Notes: generated by a model from the letters alone, not told the origin. 64,000 nt of DNA from Sphingomonas hengshuiensis (GCF_000935025.1 NZ_CP010836.1:4526001-4590000); one strand, 5' to 3'; counted from the stretch's first letter, positions 53,910 to 63,397 are shown. Numbers and translations are program-made.

Positions 53910-54860
53910 TCATTCGGAGAATGCCGGGGCCAGCATCGTCGCCATATCCCCTTTTGCATCGCGGGCTTTTGCGTTGAGCCTGACGAGTAATTTTCGTGCA
54001 AGAGCGATGCGGACGACCATCTTCGCCTTGCCCTGTGCGAGCAGCCGGTCGCGGAAGCTGGCGAGATCGTCGTCGTATTTTCTGGCGACGTCGGCGACGA
54101 GGTAGAGGATCGATCGGACGGAAGGCCTTCCGCCCCGAACGCGGCGCCGGCCATTGCGCTGTCCGCTGTCGTTGGCGAGGGGAGCAAGGCCCGCGAGCTT
54201 GGCGATTGCCTTGTTCGAGAGGGTGCCGAGTTCCGGCAGGTCGGCGAGCAGGACGGCAACGGTTCTGTCGGCAAGGCCCTTGATCGAACGAATGGTCTTG
54301 TCGAGTTCGGCCCAGAGCGGATCGGCGGTGATCAGCGCCGCGATCTGGGCCGCAAGTGCCTTGGCCTGGCGGTTGAAAAGGGCAATCGCCTCCTTCAGGC
54401 TCGCCAATGCGGTGGGCTCACTGGTGCTGTGCAGCCGCTGCTTCTGGACCGAGAGATCGGCGGTAACCTGGCGCAATCTGGCCGTAAGTGCCGTCAGCCG
54501 GCGCTGATCCTCAGACGGCGGAGGCGTGGCGACCAGCTGTCTGGCATCGGCATAGCCGGCGATCATCTCGGCATCGATGCGATCTGTCTTCTCCAGATTG
54601 CCCATCGCGTCGGCGAAGCTGCGAACGGCCCTGGGGTTGGCGATGGCGCAGGGCTGACCCTGCTTCCACAGCGCCAGGAAGGCCGCTTGCTCAACACCTC
54701 CCGAAGCCTCCATCACGACCAGTTCGACACTGTGTTCGCGGCAGAAGGCGAGCAGTTGCGCGACGCCTTCTGCCGTGTTGGCGAAACGCTGATATCGTCC
54801 GGCGGACCAGCTATCGAGCCAGGCTTTGGAAACATCCACTCCACAAAGGTTGCGCATCAC
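53910..54860 (-). CDS. IS110 family (IS110 group) transposase
   Basis: A 316-residue transposase unrelated in detail to the four IS1111-type copies. N-terminal DEDD domain (CGVDVSKAWLD with D, VVMEASGG with E, EKTDRIDAEMIAGYAD with the acidic pair) and C-terminal Tnp20 domain (IKGLADRTVAVLLADLPEL, LAPLANDSGQRNGRRRVRGG with the Ser region). The long non-coding side is upstream (54861 to about 55050), as in the IS110 group, where the bridge RNA is encoded. Confidence 0.9.
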   Translation of the reverse strand: MMRNLCGVDVSKAWLDSWSAGRYQRFANTAEGVAQLLAFCREHSVELVVMEASGGVEQAAFLALWKQGQPCAIANPRAVRSFADAMGNLEKTDRIDAEMIAGYADARQLVATPPPSEDQRRLTALTARLRQVTADLSVQKQRLHSTSEPTALASLKEAIALFNRQAKALAAQIAALITADPLWAELDKTIRSIKGLADRTVAVLLADLPELGTLSNKAIAKLAGLAPLANDSGQRNGRRRVRGGRPSVRSILYLVADVARKYDDDLASFRDRLLAQGKAKMVVRIALARKLLVRLNAKARDAKGDMATMLAPAFSE

Positions 54861-55050
54861 GGTAACCTGCCTTGTCTGTGCGATTGAGAATCAACCGACT
54901 GTTCGGTCGTGCGTGACAACGGCGATGATCCCAGGCTCCGTCGCGGTGAGCACCTGAGGGGGAACGGGCGACATCGCCGCCACGCCGGTGTGGGTGGCCA
55001 CCCACACCGGCGCTCAGTCGCTTCCAGCAGAAACGAGCCGTGCTCGTCCA
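54861..55050 (-). ncRNA. upstream non-coding region of the IS110-group element with a 30-bp palindrome
   Basis: Candidate bridge-RNA region by position. It contains a perfect palindrome: CGCCGGTGTGGGTGG (54983-54997) followed directly by its complement (54998-55012). Whether the palindrome belongs to the IS110 element or to the adjoining IS5 remnant is not resolved, and the element ends are not defined here. Confidence 0.3.
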
Positions 55051-55058
55051 GATACAAG

Positions 55059-55331
55059 GGGGCAACCCTGCTCGGCGACAAGGGATACGACAGCAACGCC
55101 ATCCGTGAAGCTGCTGCCGCCAAGAACGCTTGGGCCAACATCCCATCGCGGTCCAACCGCAAGCAACGCTTCGCCTTCTCGGGCTGGCTTTATCAGCAGC
55201 GGAACCTTGTCGAGCGCTTCTTCAACCGTATCAAGCACTTCCGGGGTATCGCCACCCGCTATGACAAGTGTCCCGAAAACTACCTCGCCGCCGTCAAACT
55301 CATCTGCGCACGCATCTGGTGTGCAGCGTAA
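55059..55331 (+). pseudogene. IS5 family transposase remnant (C-terminal)
   Basis: ATLLGDKGYDSNAIREA, IPSRSNRKQRFAFSGWLYQQRNLVERFFNRIKHFRG and RYDKCPENYLAAVKLICARIW are the C-terminal part of an IS5-type DDE transposase, including the final catalytic Glu in the Y2-like RNLVERFFNRIK motif. The N-terminal two-thirds are missing, replaced by the IS110-group element side. Confidence 0.82.
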
Positions 55332-55423
55332 TGAGTCTACGCCCTAATGGTCTCGCACCGAGTTGACGCCGCAACCGACCGTTGCAGATGACAAGATGAC
55401 ACAGCGTCGCTAAGGCTTTTCCT

Positions 55424-55828
55424 ATGTTGGGGGCAATTCGAAGCAGGAAGAGTGCGCGCAGCCTTGCGGCTGCCCTGTTCGCGTTCGCCCTGTTGCTGCG
55501 GATCGCGATCCCCTCCGGCTTCATGCCCGCCCAGACGACGCATGGCATCGTTGTGCGCATGTGCGGCGGCATGGCCAGCGGCCAGACGATGCTCCTCGAC
55601 GTCGGCGTGCCGGACACGGGCAAACACCACCCCGAGCAGGACAAGCCGGTCGTGCCGTGCGCGTTTGCGGGGCTATCGGCGCCGGTGCTCGGCGCCGATC
55701 CGACGCTCGCCATGGCGATGCCGGCGATGGTGCTGGGCGAATTCGCGCTGCCGCCGCCCTCGGACTTCCGCCTCGCCGACGCCGATTTCCTGACCCCGCC
55801 GCTTCGAGGGCCGCCCGCGCGCGCCTGA
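55424..55828 (+). CDS. DUF2946 family protein (copy 1)
   Basis: A 134-residue protein with one N-terminal membrane/signal segment (LAAALFAFALLLRIAIPSGFMPA), the DUF2946 hallmark R(I/V)AIP(S/T)GFMP. The rest is periplasmic, with a HHPEQDKPVVPCAF stretch containing His, Glu and Cys that could bind metal. These proteins are commonly found next to TonB receptors and copper genes; a metal-handling role is inferred. A paralogue lies at 58865. Confidence 0.8.
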   Translation: MLGAIRSRKSARSLAAALFAFALLLRIAIPSGFMPAQTTHGIVVRMCGGMASGQTMLLDVGVPDTGKHHPEQDKPVVPCAFAGLSAPVLGADPTLAMAMPAMVLGEFALPPPSDFRLADADFLTPPLRGPPARA

Positions 55829-55931
55829 GCGCCGGAGTGGATCGATCCCGTCGCGCGCCGCGCGGCTTGTTTCCCTGTTCTCCGGTGTGCTGCGCGCCTG
55901 TCGCGCATTCCCAGCCCTGCCGGAGAATTCC

Positions 55932-58013
55932 ATGCTCAAGACCCGAATGCTGGCGACGCTCGCCTGCACCGTAGCGCCCGTTGCCGCCCATGCTCAGGAC
56001 AAGCCCGCCCAGGGCTGGACCGCCGACACCATCGTCGTGACCGGTCAGCGCGAAACCTATGCCACGCCGCAGACCACGACCGCGACGCGCACCGCCACGC
56101 CGGTCGAGAAAGTCCCCCAGTCGATCCAGACGATCACGCGCACGCTGATCGAGGAGCAGGATCTCCAGACACTGCCCGACGCGCTGGTCAACGTCTCGGG
56201 CGTGGTGCCCACCAGCATCGAGCAGACCGTGCTCCAGCCGACGCTCATCCGCGGCTTCGCAGTCAATTGTTACATCGACGGCGTGCCGACCTATCAGCTC
56301 CCGGCCGGCGTCGGCGATCCCGGCACGCTGGTCAATGTCGAGCGCATCGACGTCGCCAAGGGGCCGACCGCCACGCTCTATGGCGGGGGCAGCGGCGCGC
56401 CGCTGTCGGGGGTCATCAACCTCGTCTCGCGCGATCCTTACGACCGGCTGGGCATGACGATCACCGCGCGTGCGGGCTCGTTCGGCACGGTTGGGGCGGA
56501 AGGCGACGTCAATCTGCCGCTGATGGCGGGCGTCGCCCTGCGCGTGACCGGCATGATCGACAGCGCCGATAGCTATATCGACTTCGTCAGCCGCGATCGC
56601 CGCGCGATCTTCCCGACCCTGGCGATCGGCCTTGGCACCGATACCAGCCTGGTGGTGCGCGGGCGCTACAGCAAGATCGAGCAGACCGAATATGCCGGCC
56701 TGCCGGTGTCGCTGCTCGATCCGGTCGCGGTGATTGATCGCGCTACCTATGCCGGCGCGCGCGACATGCCGCGCACCGGAATCGAGAACAAGGGGCTGAC
56801 CGGATCGCTCACCCACCGCTTTTCGGACCGGGTGGAGGCGAATCTGACCGTCGCGCGCACCATCACCAGCTTCGAGGAACGGGGCAGCTTTCCCTATGGC
56901 GAGATCAGCGGGACGGTCTATAATTTCGGCACCGCCTTTCTGCCGTCCGAGAGCAAGAAGACCTATGCGACCGGCACGGTTACCGCCCGCTTCGGGGAGG
57001 GTGGCCTGCGCCAGACGATCCTGGTCGGCGCCGATTACGACCATAGCCGCTATTTCGGGGCGATGTATTTCAATCCGGCCTGGGCGACGATCGACTACGC
57101 CCGCCCGCTGCCGGCGCCGAACTTTGGCGGCGACCCGCCCTTTTATTTCGATCAGCACGACCGGATGGAGAGCTTCGCCCTCTTCGCGCAGGACCAGATC
57201 GGTATCGGCGATCGGCTGGACGTGACGCTCGGCCTGCGCTGGACGCATATCAAGGTCACCAGCAATGTCGGCGTGGCGACCGAGGATACCGCGGAGAAGG
57301 TCACGCCGCGGATCGGCGCGACCTTCCGCATCGTCGACGGCATCTCGCTGTTCGGCGGCTATGCCGAGGGGTTCCAGGGCGTGGTCGGCGGTGGCTTCTA
57401 CACCATCACCCCCAAGCCCGAGACGTCGCAGGCCTGGGAAGGCGGGATCAAGTTCGCAGCGCCGATCAAGGGGCTGACCGGCACCGCCGCGCTCTACCAG
57501 ATCACCCGCCAGAATGTGGTGACCGCCGATCCGGTGGTGCCGTTCGCGAACATCCAGACCGGCGAGCAGCGCGCGCGCAGCGCCGAACTCGACCTGATTT
57601 ATGAGCCGGTCCCCTCGGTGTCGCTGCTGTTCAACTATGCCTATACCGACGCCAAGGTCACCAAGGACAACAGCCTGCCGGTCGGCGACCGGCTGCGCGC
57701 GGTGCCGGCGCATAGCGGGCGGCTGGCGGCGCGCTACCGCTTCCGCGACGGCGCGTTGCGGGGCTTTTCACTGGGAAGCGGCGTCACCGCCGTGTCGCGG
57801 CGCGAGCTTACCTTGCCCAACACGGTGTCGGTCAAGGGCATGGCGCTGGTGGACGCGCAGGCCTCCTACGATCTCGGCCCCGTCTCGCTCAGCCTGTCGG
57901 TGACCAACCTGCTCGGCAATGACGGGCTGGAGCCGTACCAGTATTTCGGCGGCCCCTATGTGATCCCCACCCAGCCGCGCTCGGCCTTCCTCACGCTCAA
58001 GGGAGGGTTCTGA
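55932..58013 (+). CDS. TonB-dependent receptor (siderophore/metal type)
   Basis: A 693-residue outer-membrane receptor starting at ATG 55932 behind GGAG. Signal peptide MLATLACTVAPVAAHAQ, TonB-box-like DTIVVTGQR, plug domain with VPQSIQTITRTLI and IDVAKGPTATLYGGGSGAPLSG, then a 22-strand barrel ending in AFLTLKGGF. Short VPQS... plugs like this are typical of siderophore receptors. The next gene starts at its stop codon (TGATGG), so it is coupled to the DJ-1-like protein. Confidence 0.93.
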   Translation: MLKTRMLATLACTVAPVAAHAQDKPAQGWTADTIVVTGQRETYATPQTTTATRTATPVEKVPQSIQTITRTLIEEQDLQTLPDALVNVSGVVPTSIEQTVLQPTLIRGFAVNCYIDGVPTYQLPAGVGDPGTLVNVERIDVAKGPTATLYGGGSGAPLSGVINLVSRDPYDRLGMTITARAGSFGTVGAEGDVNLPLMAGVALRVTGMIDSADSYIDFVSRDRRAIFPTLAIGLGTDTSLVVRGRYSKIEQTEYAGLPVSLLDPVAVIDRATYAGARDMPRTGIENKGLTGSLTHRFSDRVEANLTVARTITSFEERGSFPYGEISGTVYNFGTAFLPSESKKTYATGTVTARFGEGGLRQTILVGADYDHSRYFGAMYFNPAWATIDYARPLPAPNFGGDPPFYFDQHDRMESFALFAQDQIGIGDRLDVTLGLRWTHIKVTSNVGVATEDTAEKVTPRIGATFRIVDGISLFGGYAEGFQGVVGGGFYTITPKPETSQAWEGGIKFAAPIKGLTGTAALYQITRQNVVTADPVVPFANIQTGEQRARSAELDLIYEPVPSVSLLFNYAYTDAKVTKDNSLPVGDRLRAVPAHSGRLAARYRFRDGALRGFSLGSGVTAVSRRELTLPNTVSVKGMALVDAQASYDLGPVSLSLSVTNLLGNDGLEPYQYFGGPYVIPTQPRSAFLTLKGGF

Positions 58014-58831
58014 TGGAGGGCTTCGATCGCCGCACCGCGCTGATGATGGGGCTGTTCGGTGCGCTGGCCGCCAGCCGGGCCGGCGCGCAGACCGCCGCCG
58101 ATCCGCACGCCGGCCACACCATGGCCGAGATGCCGCCCGGCTGGGTAAAGCCCGACCAGATCGCCATGCTCTGCTATCCCGGCATGACGATCCTCGACCT
58201 GATCGGGCCGCAATATATGTTCGCGGCGCTGATGGGCGCGACGGTCCATCTGGTCGGCAAGACGCGCGATCCGATGACCAGCGACACCGGCGTCACCATC
58301 CTTCCCACCACGACCTTCGCCGAGTGCCCGAAGGACCTGACCGTGCTGTTCGCACCCGGCGGTGCGAGCGGGACGCTGGCGGCGATGCGCGATGACGCCA
58401 CGCGCGCCTTCATCGCCGATCGCGGCGCCCGCGCCCAGTATGTCACATCGGTATGTACCGGCGCACTGATCCTGGGTGCTGCGGGACTGCTCCAGGGCTA
58501 TCGCGCGACGACCCACTGGGCCGCGCTCGAGACCCTGGCCGATTGCGGCGCGACGCCGGTCTCCGAGCGCGTCGTGCGCGACCGCAACCGCATCACCGGC
58601 GCCGGGGTCACCGCCGGGCTCGATTTCGGGATCGCCATGGTCGCCGAGCTGCGCGACCCGGTCTATGCGCAGGGCGTACAGCTGGGCTGCGAATACGATC
58701 CGCAGCCGCCCTTCCATGCCGGCTCAACCCGCACCGCACCCCCAGAGGTGCAGGCGATCATGAGGTCGATGTACACCGCCTTTCCGGGCCAGGTGCGTGC
58801 GGCGCTCGCCGCGGTGAAGGCGGCGTCATGA
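58013..58831 (+). CDS. exported DJ-1/PfpI family protein
   Basis: A 272-residue protein. The N-terminus DRRTALMMGLFGALAASRAGAQ looks like a twin-arginine signal. It is followed by a HAGHTM stretch (possible metal ligands) and a DJ-1/PfpI domain: IAMLCYPGMTILDLIGPQ, VLFAPGGAS and the nucleophile-elbow Cys148 in TSVCTGALILGAAGLL, then the TTHW motif. This C-x..THW pattern is that of isonitrile-hydratase/AraC-associated DJ-1 proteins. Export and the receptor coupling suggest a role in periplasmic metal or ligand handling. Confidence 0.85.
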   Translation: MEGFDRRTALMMGLFGALAASRAGAQTAADPHAGHTMAEMPPGWVKPDQIAMLCYPGMTILDLIGPQYMFAALMGATVHLVGKTRDPMTSDTGVTILPTTTFAECPKDLTVLFAPGGASGTLAAMRDDATRAFIADRGARAQYVTSVCTGALILGAAGLLQGYRATTHWAALETLADCGATPVSERVVRDRNRITGAGVTAGLDFGIAMVAELRDPVYAQGVQLGCEYDPQPPFHAGSTRTAPPEVQAIMRSMYTAFPGQVRAALAAVKAAS

Positions 58832-58864
58832 CCGCCTGCGCTCCTCGGTCGCAGGGCTGAACCG

Positions 58865-59269
58865 ATGCCGCTGACGACCCGGATCCGCAACTCCACGCCC
58901 GCACGGCGCGTCTTCGCGCTGCTGCTGCTGTGCGTGCTGGCGATCCGGGTCGCGATCCCGACCGGGTTCATGCCGATCGCCAATGCACATGGCATCACGA
59001 TCTCCGTCTGCACGGGCCAGGGCGCGGTGACGGCGTTCCTGCCCATTCCGCAGCGTGAGGACGGCCAGGACCATCATGGCCCGGCAGCGGCACCTTGCGC
59101 CTTCGCCATCGGGCTCGGCGGCCCGCTGCTCGACCCGACCGATCCGGCATTACGCGTTACGCCGGCTTCGACTTTCGATGCGCCGCTCCGTTCCTCGATG
59201 GCGGACATGACCGTTCACCGTCTGGCTGCGCCACCGCCGCCCGCTCAGGGACCTCCTTCACGCGACTGA
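58865..59269 (+). CDS. DUF2946 family protein (copy 2)
   Basis: A 134-residue paralogue of the protein at 55424: VFALLLLCVLAIRVAIPTGFMPIANAHG as signal/membrane segment, then DGQDHHGPAAAPCAFAIGLGG with the same His-rich and Cys elements. It lies between the DJ-1-like gene and two small membrane-protein genes. Confidence 0.8.
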   Translation: MPLTTRIRNSTPARRVFALLLLCVLAIRVAIPTGFMPIANAHGITISVCTGQGAVTAFLPIPQREDGQDHHGPAAAPCAFAIGLGGPLLDPTDPALRVTPASTFDAPLRSSMADMTVHRLAAPPPPAQGPPSRD

Positions 59270-59366
59270 AGCAGGCGCGGCGCATCGATCTCGGTCGCCG
59301 CTGGCAGCGCATGGCTCACCCATGCGCGTGACGCCTTCGGGCGGCAGGAGCGGAGGAACTCCCAAA

Positions 59367-59540
59367 ATGTCGAATATTGCAACGGCACCCACGCCGTTCA
59401 TCGCCTGGCTGCGCCGGACGCGCCGCTCGGCCTGGCTGCTGATCGGGCTGTGCCTGGTTTTTCGCGTCGGTGACGCGGTGCTTGGCGAGCGCCACGCCGC
59501 CGATGCGGGCACGCCCGCCATGGCGGCGATGGCCCAATGA
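59367..59540 (+). CDS. small single-span membrane protein
   Basis: A 57-residue protein starting at ATG 59367 behind GGAGGA. One hydrophobic segment (SAWLLIGLCLVFRVGDAVL) between a basic N-terminus and an Ala/Met-rich tail. Its stop overlaps the next start (ATGA). Function unknown; likely an accessory of the DUF2244 or PepSY protein. Confidence 0.65.
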   Translation: MSNIATAPTPFIAWLRRTRRSAWLLIGLCLVFRVGDAVLGERHAADAGTPAMAAMAQ

Positions 59541-60064
59541 GCGCCGAGGCCCTTTCCGGGCGCACGCCCCCAGACGCGATCGGTCCGTGGCAAGCGACAC
59601 ACGCCACCGAGAACGAAATCCGCATGATCGCACCGCGGTCGGCGCTGCCGGTTCAGGGGAAGTATCTGCTCTGGGGAGCAGGCGTAGCCGCCGCGCTTCT
59701 ATCGCTGCGCTTCGTGCTGATCGGCGCCTGGCTGGTGCTGCTCTTCTCGGTGCTCGACATCGGCGGGCTCGCGGTCGCGCTGTACCTGTTCAATAAGGGG
59801 CCGGTCCCCGAGGAACGGCTCCGCGTCGTCGACGGGGTCGTCGAGCTTGTCCGCCTCGACGGGCGCGGTCGCCAGTCCCGAATCGCCCTGCCGGCCTATT
59901 GGACGCGGCTCGAGGCGAACGGCCGCACCGAACTCGACCATGCGCTGTGGCTCGTCTTTCGCCACGAGCGATACCCGATCGGCCAATGCGTGTCGGCTGA
60001 TGAGCGGCGCGTGCTCGAGCCCCGCATCCGGGCGCTGCTGCAAACCGCGCGGGGCACCGCGTGA
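59537..60064 (+). CDS. DUF2244 family membrane protein
   Basis: A 175-residue protein with two close membrane segments (LLWGAGVAAALLSLRFVLIGAWLVLLFSVLDIGGLAVAL) and a soluble C-terminal domain (EERLRVVDGVVELVRLDGRG...FRHERYPIGQCVSADERR). This is the DUF2244 layout. Starts within the previous stop and is followed by GTG of the PepSY gene in its own stop. Confidence 0.85.
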   Translation: MSAEALSGRTPPDAIGPWQATHATENEIRMIAPRSALPVQGKYLLWGAGVAAALLSLRFVLIGAWLVLLFSVLDIGGLAVALYLFNKGPVPEERLRVVDGVVELVRLDGRGRQSRIALPAYWTRLEANGRTELDHALWLVFRHERYPIGQCVSADERRVLEPRIRALLQTARGTA

Positions 60065-61203
60065 CCGCACGCAGCCGCATCCTTCTCCGCCAGGTCCATC
60101 TCTGGCTCGGGCTGGCGCTTGGCGGGCTGTTCGCGCTGCTGGCCGCGACCGGCTCGGCGCTGGTCTTCTATATCGAGATCGACAAGGCGTTGCATCCGGC
60201 GATCCAACCGACGGCGTCCGCGCCGACATTGGACTGGTCATCGCCGGCCTGGGACCGCGCGCTGACCACCGCCCGGACGCACTGGCCCGATCCCCACGGC
60301 AACTGGTCGTTCGAGGCGACCGGCGAGCCCGGTGCCATCCCCGCACGCTACTACCCATCGGAAGCGCATGGCCATCACGCCGCACGCACCATGGTGTGGT
60401 TCTCCCCCGATGGTGCCCAAGTGCTGCGCGCCGAGCCGTGGGGCGGCTATCTGATGAGCTGGCTCTACGAACTGCACATGCATCTGCTCGCGGGCGAGAT
60501 CGGCAGTCAGATCGTCGGCTGGTCGGGCTTCGCGATGCTGGTGCTGCTGGTCAGCGGCATCGTGGTCTGGTGGCCGCGCGGGAGCTGGCGCAAGGCGCTT
60601 GCCTTCAAGCGCAACGCCGTGCCGATCCGGCGGCTGCGCGACCTCCACAAACTGGCGGGCGTGTGGAGCATGGGCCTGCTTTTCGTGCTGGTCGGCACCG
60701 GCGCGCTGCTCGCGCTGCCCACGGTAAAGGCGCAGTTGCTGACTGCGACGATCGCTGCGCCCGACCCGATACCCGATCCGCAATCGGGCGCATCGCGCGG
60801 ACGGCAAATCCCGATCGCGCGGGCGCTCGCCGCTGCACGCCGGGCAGTGCCGGAGGCCCGGCTCGCTTTTATCGACGTGCCGGGCGCGGGACCGAAGCCG
60901 TTCCGCATCCGGGTGCAGATGCCCGGCGATCCGCATCGCCGCTTCCCCGGCAGCTTCGTCTTTATCGACCAATATTCCGGCGCCGTGCTTGCCGTCCATG
61001 ACGTGCGGCGCGGCAACGCGGCGACGACCACCGTCAAATGGATCCGCGTCCTGCACGACGGATCGATCGCGGGCCTGTCGACCCGCATCCTCGCCGTGAT
61101 CCTCGGCCTCGTTCCGCTCGGTCTGTTCGTGACCGGGTTCCTTCACTGGCGCCGCCGCCTCGCGGCCCGCGCCCAAGCCCATACAACAGGGAGTTTCTCG
61201 TGA
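60061..61203 (+). CDS. PepSY-associated membrane protein
   Basis: A 380-residue inner-membrane protein with four helices: LWLGLALGGLFALLAATGSALVF near the N-terminus, FAMLVLLVSGIVVWWP, GLLFVLVGTGALLALP and ILAVILGLVPLGLFVTGFLHW. Two periplasmic PepSY-like stretches lie between. The RQVHLWLGL start and HKLAGVWSMG are family landmarks. Such proteins sit beside ferri-siderophore receptors and probably reduce or process the imported metal complex. GTG 60061 overlaps the previous stop; the next receptor starts at its own stop (GTGA). Confidence 0.92.
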   Translation: MTARSRILLRQVHLWLGLALGGLFALLAATGSALVFYIEIDKALHPAIQPTASAPTLDWSSPAWDRALTTARTHWPDPHGNWSFEATGEPGAIPARYYPSEAHGHHAARTMVWFSPDGAQVLRAEPWGGYLMSWLYELHMHLLAGEIGSQIVGWSGFAMLVLLVSGIVVWWPRGSWRKALAFKRNAVPIRRLRDLHKLAGVWSMGLLFVLVGTGALLALPTVKAQLLTATIAAPDPIPDPQSGASRGRQIPIARALAAARRAVPEARLAFIDVPGAGPKPFRIRVQMPGDPHRRFPGSFVFIDQYSGAVLAVHDVRRGNAATTTVKWIRVLHDGSIAGLSTRILAVILGLVPLGLFVTGFLHWRRRLAARAQAHTTGSFS

Positions 61204-63338
61204 AAGCATCGTTCCTCGCCATCGCGGCGTGCCTCGTCGCGTCTCCGGCGCTGGCCCAGGTCGCCGACAATTCCACCGACCGCGACACGATCCTCGTCAC
61301 CGGCCAGCAACTCGAGCAGCAAACCGAGGTGTCGGGCCGGCTCGGCCTCTCCATCCGCGAGACGCCGGCGGTGGTCGACATCGTCACGCAGCAGGATTTC
61401 CAGCTGCAGGGCGTTCGCAACGCGATTGAGGCGATGAACGCCGCGCCCGGCGTCGCCTCCGGCAACCTGCCGGGATCGATCGGCGCGGTGTCGATGCGCG
61501 GTTTCCAGCGTGCGGTGAACTATCTCTATGACGGCGTGCGCATGGCCAATTCGGACGTCGGGGTGCGCAACTGGGATGCCTGGTCGTTCGAGCGGATCGA
61601 AGTCATCAAGGGGCCGGCCTCGGTCACCTCGGGCGAAGGCGCGCTGGCCGGCGCGATCAACTTCGTGCCGCGCCGACCCACTCTTGACGGACCGAGCGGC
61701 GAGATGCTGGCCAGCTATGGCAGCTTCGATACCGCACGCCTCGCCGCCGATGTGAACCTGCCGCTCGGTAAGACATTGGCAGTGCGCGGCGACGTGTCCT
61801 TCTCGCGCTCGTCGGGGTGGATCGACGACGCCGACAGCCGGACCTTCGCGGCCACCGGCTCGCTCCTCTTCAAGCCCAGCGACCGCTTCTCGCTGGTCGT
61901 CTCGGTCGACCATTTCGAGGACCGGTTCGAGACCGCCTATTACGGCACGCCGGTCGTCGCGCGGTCGGTGGCGCGCGACCCGTCATCGGCGGTGTCGGGC
62001 AGTTCCGGGCTGGTGCTCGACAAGGCGATGCGCCGGACCAACTTCGACTATACCGACGGCAAGGACGGGTCGAACACGACCTGGCTGCGCGCCCGCGCCG
62101 ACTATGCGCTGAGCGACACGCTGACGATCGTCAGCGACACCAGCTATTATGACAGCTTCCGCGACTATAAGGACGCCGACGAATATAGCTTCAACGCCAC
62201 GACCGGGCGGATCGATCGCGGCGCGACCTATATCAGCCACGATCACCAATATTGGAACCAGCGCCTGCACCTTGCCTTTGACGGCCGGATCGCGGGGCTG
62301 CGCAATCGCTTCACGATCGGAGCCGAATTCGGCCATACCGATTTCTTCACGGTGCGGCGCTTCGGCGCCTCGTCCGTCGATCCGTTCAATCCGGTGCGGG
62401 GCATTTTCCCGGCCGACACCCCCGCCAATTTCTCGACGCGCCAGGACGTCACCGCGAAGGTCGATGCGCTTGCGATCTTCGCCGAGGATGCGCTCAATCT
62501 GACCGACCAGTGGCTGGTCGTCGGCGGCATACGCTATGACGATGTGAAGCTCGACCGCAGCGTGCGCAACGCCACCAGCGGCGCGGTGCAGACCTATGGC
62601 CAGACCTATCACCCGATCTCGTGGCGCGCGGGCACGGTCTATAGCGTCACGCCCCGCACCCAGTTGTTCGCGCAATATACCCGCGCGGTCACCCCGGTCA
62701 GCGGCCTGCTGTTCCTCAGCGCCGCCAACGCGAAGTTCGAACTGACCACCGGCTATTCCTATGAAGGGGGCATCAAGACCTCGCTCAGCGGAACCGGCGT
62801 CGAACTGACCGCATCGGCCTTCTATATCCGGCAGGACGACATCCTCACGCGCGATCCGACCAACCCGGCGGTAGTGTTCCAGGGCGGCGCGCAACGCTCG
62901 CGCGGGGCGGAAATCTCGCTCAACCTGCCGGTCACGCCGGAGCTGAACGTGACCGCGAGCGGCACGCTGCTCGACGCCGAATATCTGGAACTGATCGAGG
63001 CGGGCGGCGTCAACCGCGCGGGCAACCGGCCGCAGAACGTCCCCGAGCGGCTGGCCGATCTCGTCGTCACCTGGTCGCCCAAGGCACTGCCGATCACGCT
63101 GGTCGGCAGCATGCGCCACAATGGCGATTTCTACACCGAGACCGCGAACGTCACCAAGGTCAACGCCTTCACGACCTTCGACGCGGCGGTGTCGTGGAAC
63201 GCATCCTTCGGCACGCTGACGCTGCGCGGACGCAACCTCACCGACGAATTCTATGCCGACTGGTCCGGCTACGCCTCCGGCCTCGTCTTCATCGGCGCAC
63301 CGCGCAGCGTCGAGCTGTCGTTCACCCGCAAATTCTGA
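61200..63338 (+). CDS. TonB-dependent siderophore receptor
   Basis: A 712-residue receptor starting at GTG 61200 behind AGGGAG. Signal peptide KASFLAIAACLVASPALAQ, TonB-box-like DTILVTGQ, plug with TPAVVDIVTQQDF, RGFQRAVNYLYDGVRM and IEVIKGPASVTSGEGALAGAINF, then the barrel ending VELSFTRKF. Coupled by overlap to the PepSY gene, a common pairing for ferric-siderophore uptake. Confidence 0.93.
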   Translation: MKASFLAIAACLVASPALAQVADNSTDRDTILVTGQQLEQQTEVSGRLGLSIRETPAVVDIVTQQDFQLQGVRNAIEAMNAAPGVASGNLPGSIGAVSMRGFQRAVNYLYDGVRMANSDVGVRNWDAWSFERIEVIKGPASVTSGEGALAGAINFVPRRPTLDGPSGEMLASYGSFDTARLAADVNLPLGKTLAVRGDVSFSRSSGWIDDADSRTFAATGSLLFKPSDRFSLVVSVDHFEDRFETAYYGTPVVARSVARDPSSAVSGSSGLVLDKAMRRTNFDYTDGKDGSNTTWLRARADYALSDTLTIVSDTSYYDSFRDYKDADEYSFNATTGRIDRGATYISHDHQYWNQRLHLAFDGRIAGLRNRFTIGAEFGHTDFFTVRRFGASSVDPFNPVRGIFPADTPANFSTRQDVTAKVDALAIFAEDALNLTDQWLVVGGIRYDDVKLDRSVRNATSGAVQTYGQTYHPISWRAGTVYSVTPRTQLFAQYTRAVTPVSGLLFLSAANAKFELTTGYSYEGGIKTSLSGTGVELTASAFYIRQDDILTRDPTNPAVVFQGGAQRSRGAEISLNLPVTPELNVTASGTLLDAEYLELIEAGGVNRAGNRPQNVPERLADLVVTWSPKALPITLVGSMRHNGDFYTETANVTKVNAFTTFDAAVSWNASFGTLTLRGRNLTDEFYADWSGYASGLVFIGAPRSVELSFTRKF

Positions 63339-63361
63339 CGCGCTTTCCAGGAGACGAACGC

Positions 63362-63397
63362 ATGTATGCCATCCCTGCACTTGTCGCTGCCGCGTGA
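63362..63397 (+). CDS. possible 11-residue leader peptide
   Basis: ATG 63362 lies 10 bases after AGGAG and reads MYAIPALVAAA then TGA. The start resembles the beginning of a signal peptide, so it could be the remnant of a deleted gene or a tiny leader. Evidence is weak. Confidence 0.2.
   Translation: MYAIPALVAAA

Noticed and set aside
54983..55012. 30-bp palindrome as a transcription terminator
   Set aside because: No T-run follows on either strand and no loop is left in the hairpin.
55521..57713. A 730-codon open frame on the minus strand
   Set aside because: Antisense to the TonB receptor; composition is typical of a shadow frame.
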